Part shown: positions 1-6,363 of the stretch, one piece after another
Numbering within the stretch: the first letter of the stretch is position 1
How the letters are laid out: every line of letters begins with the position of its first letter
Assembly (NCBI GenBank): GCA_017938055.1
Contig: JAGBCG010000256.1
Span: forward strand, 1-7,073
Length of the DNA stretch: 7,073 bases
DNA from: Clostridia bacterium
GTDB taxonomy: Bacteria > Bacillota > Clostridia > Oscillospirales > CAG-382
Direction: 5' to 3'
Translations under genes and position numbers: made by a program
Notes under the pieces: model-generated
What the model was told of the DNA's origin: nothing
Database searches by the model: none
The model's input: the letters and a program-made list of their open reading frames with translations, nothing else

Positions 1-1122
1 ACTAACGTCCTTTTCAGTTTCTATAAGCGTCTTTATCCACTGGAGCTTTTCAGCAATCTTTTCCTTATCGCTTTCACCCGATTTATACATCCAGTGAGCA
101 GCAATACCATATTCTGCAACTGCATGCATATCCCATGTTCTTATCTGAACTTCAAATGGAATTCCGTTGCGGCCGATTACCGTAGTATGAAGTGAACGGT
201 ACATATTAGGCTTTGGTGTTGAAATATAATCCTTGAAGCGTCCGGGCATAAGATTAAACATTTCATGTATCATACCCAAAACCGTATAACACTCAAGCTC
301 GGTATCAACAATAATACGCATAGCATAAAAATCGTATATTTCATCAAAGCTTTTGCTTTGGTTATACATTTTCTTATAAATGCTGTAAATAGACTTTATA
401 CGTCCCGTAAGATTATAGTGAATTGCAGCCTCATTAAGCTTATCCCTAACTTGTTTTGCTGCTTCCTTAAGAAAATCCTTGTTTTTTCCATATCTTTTTT
501 CTACGTCTGTCTTAACCTCATCATAACCTATAGGGTCAAGATACTGCAAAGCAAGATTTTCAAGCTCGGATTTGATTTTTTGTACACCAAGTCTGTGAGC
601 AAGCGGTGCATACAGGTGCATTGTTTCAAGAGCAATAAGTCTTTGCTTATTCTCGCTCTTTGCGTTAAGTGTACGCATGTTATGAAGTCTGTCGGCAAAT
701 TTTATAAAAATAACCCTGATATCATGATTCATCGCAAGAAACAGCTTACGGGTATTTTCAATACTTGCTTCTTCCTTGTCCTCAAAATACACATTTGGAA
801 GCTTGGTAAGACCGTCAACCAAATCAAATACCGTTTCACCGAACCTACTCTTTATTTCCTGTTCGCTTGTTTTTTCTTTGCAATCTTCAAGCGTATCATG
901 CAAAAGTGCCGCACACACAGAATCTGTATCAAGCTCAAGCTCAACGACTATTGATGCAACGCTTACAGGGTGACATATATATGGCTCACCCGACTTACGA
1001 AACTGCCCTTCGTGGAGCATTTCGGCATATTTGTATGCACTTTCAATCTTGTTAAAGTCATATTTTGTGCGTGCCTTTAACAGTGATTCTTTGAGATTTT
1101 CATACGTAATAAAATCAGACAC
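1..1122 (-). CDS. rel: Bifunctional (p)ppGpp synthetase/hydrolase Rel (RelA/SpoT family), 3' end cut by window
   Basis: The 374 visible codons have no internal stop and run off the left edge in frame. The enzyme makes and degrades the stringent-response alarmone (p)ppGpp in the cytoplasm. The hydrolase HD domain shows HP at 51-52, LLHDTLED at 73-80 and ADRLHNMRTL at 143-152, which supply the expected metal and catalytic residues H51, H75, D76 and D144. The synthetase domain shows GRIKSIYSIYKKM at 240-252, D264 in IYDFYAMRIIV, RFKD at 295-298 and FEVQIRT at 323-329 with E324. The RxKD motif is typical of bifunctional Rel/SpoT, while monofunctional RelA has ExDD. Full-length Rel is usually about 730-750 residues, so the regulatory TGS, helical, zinc-finger and ACT parts should lie beyond the edge. 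The GTG start is chosen because AAGGACGG lies just upstream and no in-frame ATG fits. It follows recJ by 20 bases. Identification is firm; the C-terminal domains are inferred. Confidence 0.96.
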   Translation of the reverse strand, partial: MSDFITYENLKESLLKARTKYDFNKIESAYKYAEMLHEGQFRKSGEPYICHPVSVASIVVELELDTDSVCAALLHDTLEDCKEKTSEQEIKSRFGETVFDLVDGLTKLPNVYFEDKEEASIENTRKLFLAMNHDIRVIFIKFADRLHNMRTLNAKSENKQRLIALETMHLYAPLAHRLGVQKIKSELENLALQYLDPIGYDEVKTDVEKRYGKNKDFLKEAAKQVRDKLNEAAIHYNLTGRIKSIYSIYKKMYNQSKSFDEIYDFYAMRIIVDTELECYTVLGMIHEMFNLMPGRFKDYISTPKPNMYRSLHTTVIGRNGIPFEVQIRTWDMHAVAEYGIAAHWMYKSGESDKEKIAEKLQWIKTLIETEKDVS

Positions 1123-1129
1123 AAATAAT

Positions 1130-1137
1130 CCGTCCTT
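1130..1137 (-). promoter_or_regulatory. Ribosome binding site that decides the GTG start of rel
   Basis: On the minus strand this reads AAGGACGG. The AAGGA core ends 10 bases before the GTG at 1122-1120. The site lies within the 20-base recJ-rel gap, after the recJ stop codon. It is the only good Shine-Dalgarno match near the 5' end of rel and supports GTG over the non-standard ATT further upstream. Confidence 0.75.
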
Positions 1138-1142
1138 AGTAA

Positions 1143-3239
1143 TTATTTTCTTAGCTGCTGCAGAAATTGTGAATTTTCTATATTGACCTTGCCCTCTGTT
1201 TTAAGCAGAGTAACCGTTACACATTCATCGGTCGCCTTTTCAAGAGTTATAAGCTTCATTTCATCAAATACCCTGAGTATAATATTCAGCATAACACAAG
1301 TGCAGGCGATATTATAATCACTTGATATTTTCTTTGCACATTTCCATAAATCCAGCTCAAATGATGTATCAAAACCATACGGCAAGCTCTTTAAAAACAG
1401 AAACGCAGAACGCATGTGAAGCATTTGAGGAAAATGTTCTTCGGGCACACATTCATTACCATTCAAAATATCACAAAACAGCTTTTGCTGACTCTGCTTT
1501 TCACGGTTTTCACTGCTTGTTATACGCATATCTTTAATAACTGCCTGAACAGACAGCGTTCCACGAAAATCATTCAGGTCAATGTTACACATTATGTCTG
1601 CCTTATCCTGTTCGGAAAAGCCAAAGCGTTCTCTTGACATTCCAAAATAAAGTGCAGTTGCAATATATCCGTCTTTTTCTATGGTAAGCTTTAAGTGCTT
1701 TCCCTCACCTATTGAAAAAATTTCAGTTATTGTTACATCCTTAATGCAGAACACAGGCAGAGGATTGCGAAGTCCAAAAGGCTCAAGTGCAGAAATATCC
1801 TTTGCGTGTTCAACAGTAATATCCTTAACATCTATTTCAAAATCCGCATCAATATAATTGCACACAGAATCAAAGTCAAAACTGTTCTTTGCATATTCAT
1901 TGATAGCTTTTCTGAACGAAGCAACATTTTCTTTTTCTATGGTAAGACCTGCGGCAAGCTCATGACCGCCATATTTTATAAGCAAGTCTTTACATGATGA
2001 TATAGCTTCATTAATATTAAAGCCCTTAACGCTTCTGCCTGAGCCTTTTCCGATATCTCCGTCAACAGAAATCAGAATTGAGGGCAGTTTATATCGTTCA
2101 GTAAGCTTGGAGGCAACAATTCCTATAACTCCAATGTGCCAGCAGTCTGAGAAAAGAACAATTACCTTATCGTTATCAAAGTCATGAGTTGATTCTATCT
2201 GTTCGACAGCCTGTTCAAATATTTGATTCTCAATATACTGTCTTTGTCTGTTTACCTGACACAGATACTGTGCAATTTCGTCTGCCTCAAGCTTGTCCTC
2301 TGTTATAAGCAGCTGCAGAGCTTTCTGTACATCTCCGATTCTTCCTGCCGCGTTTATTCTTGGTGCAAGACCAAAGCCAATAGAGGAAGCAGTAATATTT
2401 TTACGCTGTGCCGTCTTTCGTTCAGAAAACGTCTGTTCAATAAGTGCACAAAGTCCCTTGTTTTTGGTATTCACTAAGCAAGAAAGACCGTGCTTAACTA
2501 TAATTCTGTTTTCACCTATTATAGGCATAACGTCGGCAACCGTACCAAGAGCTACAATGTCACTGTATTTAGAACAAAGATTTGTCAGGTTTTTATTGTC
2601 CTCAAGAGCACAAATAAGTCTAAATACAACTCCTACTCCCGCAAGCTCTCTAAAGGGATACTCACTGTCCTGCCTGTGAGGATTTACAACCGCTACAGCA
2701 TGTGGCAGTTCTTCTCTGCACTCGTGGTGGTCGGTAATAACTACGTCAATACCAATAGAATTTGCAAAATCAATTTCCTCGTGTGCAGTAATGCCGCTGT
2801 CTACAGTTATAATCAGATTAACTCCCTGTTTTGCAAATTTTTCTAGTGCCGCAACATTAAGACCATACCCTTCGTTGATACGTTCAGGAATGTATGTAAT
2901 TACATCTGCTCCCTTAAAGGTAAGGTAACGCCAAAGTGCCGCAACAGATGTTACTCCGTCAACGTCATAGTCGCCATAAATAAGAATTGTTTCATGGTCG
3001 GCAACGGCTCTATTTATGCGTTTTACAGCAGCGTCCATGTCCTTTAAAAGAAAGGGGTCAGCAAGGTCTTTGATATTACCCGACAAATAGGTGTTTGCCT
3101 TTTCCACCGTGTCAAAGCCCTTAGCAACAAGTATTTTTGCAAGAAACGGCTTTATATTAAGCTGTGAGGCAATGGTACTGGCTGCAGCCTTGTCAACCTC
3201 TCCCACTGTCCATATGTTCTTAGTAATGTTCTCTTTCAA
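1143..3239 (-). CDS. recJ: Single-stranded-DNA-specific 5'-3' exonuclease RecJ
   Basis: RecJ degrades single-stranded DNA 5' to 3' in recombination and repair, using two metal ions held by its DHH domain. In this 698-residue protein the N-terminus WTVGEVDK is RecJ-like. DHH-family motif I is GDYDVDG at 89-95, followed by VDSG at 146-149, DHH at 170-172, NPH at 186-188 and GTVADVMP at 232-239. RINAAGRIGD is at 294-303. The DHHA1 part has SGR at 400-402 and GGH at 424-426. An OB-like region follows at about 490-570, then an extension of about 115 residues. The length is between E. coli RecJ (577) and B. subtilis RecJ (786), as expected for a Gram-positive form with a C-terminal extension. All catalytic motifs are intact. 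Its ATG lies one base after the stop of the upstream rseC-like gene, so translation is probably coupled. The recJ-rel neighbourhood is known in Bacillus, where apt normally lies between them. Confidence 0.96.
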   Translation of the reverse strand: MKENITKNIWTVGEVDKAAASTIASQLNIKPFLAKILVAKGFDTVEKANTYLSGNIKDLADPFLLKDMDAAVKRINRAVADHETILIYGDYDVDGVTSVAALWRYLTFKGADVITYIPERINEGYGLNVAALEKFAKQGVNLIITVDSGITAHEEIDFANSIGIDVVITDHHECREELPHAVAVVNPHRQDSEYPFRELAGVGVVFRLICALEDNKNLTNLCSKYSDIVALGTVADVMPIIGENRIIVKHGLSCLVNTKNKGLCALIEQTFSERKTAQRKNITASSIGFGLAPRINAAGRIGDVQKALQLLITEDKLEADEIAQYLCQVNRQRQYIENQIFEQAVEQIESTHDFDNDKVIVLFSDCWHIGVIGIVASKLTERYKLPSILISVDGDIGKGSGRSVKGFNINEAISSCKDLLIKYGGHELAAGLTIEKENVASFRKAINEYAKNSFDFDSVCNYIDADFEIDVKDITVEHAKDISALEPFGLRNPLPVFCIKDVTITEIFSIGEGKHLKLTIEKDGYIATALYFGMSRERFGFSEQDKADIMCNIDLNDFRGTLSVQAVIKDMRITSSENREKQSQQKLFCDILNGNECVPEEHFPQMLHMRSAFLFLKSLPYGFDTSFELDLWKCAKKISSDYNIACTCVMLNIILRVFDEMKLITLEKATDECVTVTLLKTEGKVNIENSQFLQQLRK

Positions 3240-3240
3240 T

Positions 3241-3684
3241 TTATAATTCGCTCTCTTCCACTATTTTTACTATATTAACGCTTAAATCTCTTTTAACATA
3301 TACATTCATTAATTTTACAAGCAAAACAAAGCTCACAACAAAGCTTACCACCAACGAAATACCCGGCGAAATACTTGCCGCTAAGTATTTGTCAGTTACA
3401 AAATACGATATCAACGAAATGATAACCGGCATTATAAAAACAAAAACGGAAATAAGGAGTGTTTTTGTTGTTGAGGTTTCAAGCATTACACTGTCCCCCA
3501 CCTTTGCACCCACTTTGTTTCGTGCTTTTATCTGCACGCTCTCGCTTTGATTTCCAAAAACAAGATGTACATGGCAAGTATTGCTGTTTTTACAATTATG
3601 ACATGACTCACAACTGCTGCTTCGTTGCCAAACAACTGTTGCAACGTCGTCATTTATCTGTATTACCTTACCTATTGCATTCAT
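3241..3684 (-). CDS. RseC/MucC-family membrane protein (SoxR-reducing-system RseC-like)
   Basis: This 147-residue protein has the RseC/MucC layout. A short N-terminal beta-rich segment begins MNAIGKVIQINDD and is followed by a cysteine cluster, C25-x2-C28-x2-C31-x5-C37. Next come a KVGDSVML stretch typical of the family (61-68), two hydrophobic helices at about 75-96 and 102-125, and a charged tail. In E. coli, RseC is tied to the sigma-E regulatory locus and to reduction of SoxR; related proteins in anaerobes are often linked to Rnf-type electron transport. Here neither rseA/rseB nor rnf genes are visible, so those roles should not be transferred. The cysteines could bind a metal or an Fe-S cluster, or do thiol chemistry (inference). 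It starts 12 bases after the flavoprotein gene, and its stop lies one base before recJ. The AGAGAG site at 3691-3696 lies six bases before its ATG. Family call fairly sure, function unknown. Confidence 0.85.
   Translation of the reverse strand: MNAIGKVIQINDDVATVVWQRSSSCESCHNCKNSNTCHVHLVFGNQSESVQIKARNKVGAKVGDSVMLETSTTKTLLISVFVFIMPVIISLISYFVTDKYLAASISPGISLVVSFVVSFVLLVKLMNVYVKRDLSVNIVKIVEESEL
3251..3259 (-). promoter_or_regulatory. Ribosome binding site of recJ, inside the end of the rseC-like gene
   Basis: On the minus strand this reads GGAAGAGAG and ends 11 bases before the recJ ATG. It lies wholly within the last codons of the upstream gene (encoding VEESEL). Ribosomes finishing the upstream gene therefore cover the recJ initiation region, consistent with translational coupling. 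The spacing is slightly long, so the match is moderate. Confidence 0.55.
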
Positions 3685-3696
3685 AAAAATCTCTCT

Positions 3697-5310
3697 TTAT
3701 TCTTTTAAAAATCCAAGTGCTGCTCTTAACCCGTCAACAGCCGCACTTGTAATGCCTCCCGCATATCCCGCACCCTCACCACAGGGGTAAAGATTGGTAT
3801 ATCCCGTTGCCACAAGCTCATTATTACGAGGAATTTTCACAGGAGATGATGTTCTTGTTTCCGGAAAAGTCAAAACTGCATCACAACAAGCAAAACCCTC
3901 AATTTCTCTGTCAAAACACCTTATACCATCTGCAAGATTTCTGCAAATAAATTCAGGAAACACATCCTGTGCACGCCTGGGGGCTGTTTTACCTGTATAT
4001 GTGGGCAAAATTCTTGACGGGTCATTAAGCGACTTTGCGTCAAAAAAATCCCCAAGCAGTTGTATAGGTGCTGTACCATCAGCTCCGGCAATTTCAAAGG
4101 CACGTCTTTCTATTCTTTCCTGAAAATCTATTGCACCCTCAACAGTTTTACCATAGTCATCGGTATCAACAGACACAGCTATTGCAGAATTGGCATTTAT
4201 TCCGTCTCTTGCAAAATAACTCATTCCGTTGGTAACTATTTGTCCGTCTTCCGACGCTGAGGCAACAACTATTCCACCCGGACACATGCAAAATGAATAA
4301 ACTGCCCGATTATCGAATCTCTTTGACAATGTATATGATGCACGCCCAAGACTTTCACATGCAGCAAATTTTCCATAAAGAGCGTTATCTATATCCTTTT
4401 GAAGATGCTCTATTCGCACACCTACAGAAAAAGGCTTTGGTTCAATAAGCGTACCTGAGCTTTTCAGCTTCATCACAGTATCCCTTGCACTGTGACCTAT
4501 ACACAGAAATAATGCACTGCATTTAATGCTGTCACCTGAATTTACACTAATGCTTTTAACAACACCGGATGAATCTTTTTCAACTCCTGTAAGCTTTGTG
4601 TTAAACAGTACTTTCCCACCAAGGGATACTATTTCATTTCGAATGCTTTTTACAACATTTCTTAAATTATCTGTCCCGATATGCGGCTTTGCAAGATAAA
4701 GAATTTCCTTAGGTGCACCATGAAGCACAAATTGGTCCAAAACATAGCTGCACAGCTTATCACTTATACGTATTAACAGCTTTCCATCTGAAAAAGTGCC
4801 TGCTCCACCCTCTCCAAACTGCACGTTTGTTTCGCTATCAAGAATTCCGCTTTTCCAGTATTGCTCAACTTTCTTTGTTCTGGAATCAACATCATCACCA
4901 CGCTCAATGACTATAGGCTCAAGACCCGCCTTTGCAAGTGCAAGAGCACAAAACATACCAGCAGGCCCAAACCCTACAACTACAGGCGGACTGCTAAGCT
5001 TCTTATTGCAGATAAAATCCGGCTGCTCTATCGTGGCAAAATCAACTTTTTCTCTGTTATCACAAGCTGCATTAATGTCATCATTCAAGGGGAAGGCTAC
5101 AGTATAAATAAAGAATATTTTATTCTTATCTCTTGCATCAATGCTCTTTTTATAAACAAATGCTTTCTTGAGATTTATAGCACTTTTATATTTACTTTTA
5201 ACTGCAATTTTTACAGCCTTTTCTATGGCAATGCCGTCAAAAACATAAGACTTCTCAAAAGTGAGTGCCACTTTTATATTTCTGACAAGGGCAATTCTCT
5301 TTAAAACCAT
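3697..5310 (-). CDS. NAD(P)/FAD-dependent oxidoreductase, COG2509-type uncharacterised dehydrogenase
   Basis: This is a 537-residue flavoprotein. An N-terminal module of about 100 residues (MVLKRIALVR onward) precedes the dinucleotide-binding fold, as is usual for the COG2509 group. The FAD-binding loop is VVGFGPAGMF at 111-120, and E136 in VIERG is placed to bind the ribose. Further group-type motifs are GEGGAGTFSDGKL at 167-179, FCMCPGGIVVASASE at 340-354, FPETRTSSPVKIPR at 482-495 and GEGAGYAGGITSAAVDG at 511-527, the last near the C-terminal end of the FAD fold. No signal peptide or membrane segment is visible, so it should be cytosolic. The substrate and electron partner are unknown. It follows cdaR by 40 bases and precedes the RseC-like gene by 12. 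From memory, a flavoprotein of this type recurs near cdaA-cdaR in clostridia, so the placement is not accidental. A weak Shine-Dalgarno site, AGTGAG at 5317-5322, supports the ATG start. Confidence 0.9.
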   Translation of the reverse strand: MVLKRIALVRNIKVALTFEKSYVFDGIAIEKAVKIAVKSKYKSAINLKKAFVYKKSIDARDKNKIFFIYTVAFPLNDDINAACDNREKVDFATIEQPDFICNKKLSSPPVVVGFGPAGMFCALALAKAGLEPIVIERGDDVDSRTKKVEQYWKSGILDSETNVQFGEGGAGTFSDGKLLIRISDKLCSYVLDQFVLHGAPKEILYLAKPHIGTDNLRNVVKSIRNEIVSLGGKVLFNTKLTGVEKDSSGVVKSISVNSGDSIKCSALFLCIGHSARDTVMKLKSSGTLIEPKPFSVGVRIEHLQKDIDNALYGKFAACESLGRASYTLSKRFDNRAVYSFCMCPGGIVVASASEDGQIVTNGMSYFARDGINANSAIAVSVDTDDYGKTVEGAIDFQERIERRAFEIAGADGTAPIQLLGDFFDAKSLNDPSRILPTYTGKTAPRRAQDVFPEFICRNLADGIRCFDREIEGFACCDAVLTFPETRTSSPVKIPRNNELVATGYTNLYPCGEGAGYAGGITSAAVDGLRAALGFLKE

Positions 5311-5350
5311 CTTTTTCTCACTTTCAGTCCGAATTTATTTCACATTCACC

Positions 5351-6349
5351 TTATTTATCATCGTCTTTTTTGGCAGCAGCCTTATCCTGACTGTTATCTT
5401 CAAGGTTTTTATCTATAACAGAAGTAATATTGACTCTTACCGTATCAATAACATTTCCGTTAGCATCGAAAGCTGATACACCGTCAGGAAGATTAAGTCT
5501 TTTAACAGCAAGCATAGGCACAACTTCAGTAATTGGCTCGGTTATAACACTCTTAGAGCCTGACACACTGCTTACACTTCCCTTAACGTACAGTTGTGAG
5601 GGAGTAACAGTATATTCATACTCATAATTAGTGTCGTAAAAAGTAGGGACAACAGTTTTTAGCTCTGTTTTATAAACAGGAATCTCAACTTTTACAACGT
5701 CCTGTGCAAGCTTTATATATGGGCTGTCAATAACCTTTCCAGATGCATCATAAAGCTTTATTTTTCCTGTATAGGTAGTATTATTCTCTATTTTTCCAAG
5801 ATTAATTTCAACCTTTGCTTTATCAATGGATTCAACAAGATTCTGCGGACCAGAAATGTGAGCATTTTCAAAAGAAAGTGTAATATTGCCAAGCTCATAT
5901 ACGTCTTCCTCAATAGTATACAGCATTACAGGCTCAATAGGCACAACATCCGCTACGGTCTTATCAACATTTACATTGATTTGAGAAACAGTTTTATTTG
6001 ATATAGTAACTCCACCTTTAAGGCATATTACATCAACATCCATTTTATGAGTACCCGCATAATCTATTCTGCTCATATCAACACTTGCATAAATATCATC
6101 TGTTGTCATTGTTGAAATATCTGACTTTTTTCCTCTTACTTCAACGTCAACCGTAAAGTCTTTTCCAGAAACAATATCAAGTCCGTCATTATATGAAAAA
6201 TTATTTATGGCAATAGGCACAGCATATATTGTTGTTTCCTCTGTTGTTGTACGAACATCAATTACGTAAAACCACAAAATTATCGCCGCAACTACTGACA
6301 GGATTTTGGGGACAATATCATGTCTTATTCTGTGACCGTTTTCGTTCAT
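5351..6349 (-). CDS. cdaR: CdaR, YbbR-domain regulator of the c-di-AMP synthase CdaA
   Basis: CdaR is the membrane-anchored extracytoplasmic partner that modulates CdaA. The 332-residue protein starts with a short basic cytoplasmic segment, then one hydrophobic helix at about 12-30 (ILSVVAAIILWFYVI), which should leave the rest outside the cell. Three YbbR-type repeats can be traced at about 38-128, 133-222 and 226-310. Signature stretches are VEVRGKKSDI in the first, ISGPQNLVESIDKAKVEINL in the second and LYVKGSVSSV in the third. Characterised CdaR proteins may carry a different repeat number; I set these borders by eye. The C-terminus ends in a polar, charged tail (EDNSQDKAAAKKDDDK) that looks disordered. 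The gene lies 12 bases after cdaA with a strong ribosome binding site, the standard cdaA-cdaR arrangement. The usual third gene of the Bacillus operon, glmM, does not follow; a flavoprotein gene does. Confidence 0.93.
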   Translation of the reverse strand: MNENGHRIRHDIVPKILSVVAAIILWFYVIDVRTTTEETTIYAVPIAINNFSYNDGLDIVSGKDFTVDVEVRGKKSDISTMTTDDIYASVDMSRIDYAGTHKMDVDVICLKGGVTISNKTVSQINVNVDKTVADVVPIEPVMLYTIEEDVYELGNITLSFENAHISGPQNLVESIDKAKVEINLGKIENNTTYTGKIKLYDASGKVIDSPYIKLAQDVVKVEIPVYKTELKTVVPTFYDTNYEYEYTVTPSQLYVKGSVSSVSGSKSVITEPITEVVPMLAVKRLNLPDGVSAFDANGNVIDTVRVNITSVIDKNLEDNSQDKAAAKKDDDK

Positions 6350-6356
6350 TATCCTG

Positions 6357-6363
6357 CCTCCTT
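6357..6363 (-). promoter_or_regulatory. Strong ribosome binding site of cdaR, overlapping the cdaA stop codon
   Basis: On the minus strand this reads AAGGAGG, the full Shine-Dalgarno consensus, seven bases before the cdaR ATG. Its first two bases are part of the cdaA stop codon TAA (6364-6362). The overlap suggests reinitiation or coupling that keeps CdaA and CdaR synthesis in step. It is the best ribosome binding site in the window. Confidence 0.85.

Noticed and set aside
265..954. A 229-codon open frame on the plus strand, antisense to rel.
   Set aside because: It lies wholly within the confidently identified rel gene. Its translation is rich in Ile, Phe, Lys and Cys with no domain I recognise, as expected from the reverse complement of A/T-rich coding DNA.
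1311..1340. A TATAAT hexamer on the minus strand, about 190 bases upstream of rel, with TGTGCA 18 bases further upstream, as a possible internal promoter for rel.
   Set aside because: The -35 match is only three of six, and the TATAAT falls on ordinary Asp-Tyr-Asn codons of recJ. In A/T-rich DNA such hexamers are common by chance.
2293..2846. Overlapping plus-strand open frames of 84 to 128 codons within recJ.
   Set aside because: They overlap each other and the conserved RecJ catalytic core in other frames, so they are shadows of that gene.
4861..5304. A 147-codon plus-strand open frame opposite the N-terminal part of the flavoprotein.
   Set aside because: The minus-strand frame has clear FAD-binding motifs across the same bases; the plus frame has none and no good ribosome binding site was seen.
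5311..5350. A possible terminator or regulatory hairpin in the widest intergenic gap.
   Set aside because: Only a four-base GAAT/ATTC pairing is seen, with no GC stem and no T-run, so it would not terminate transcription.
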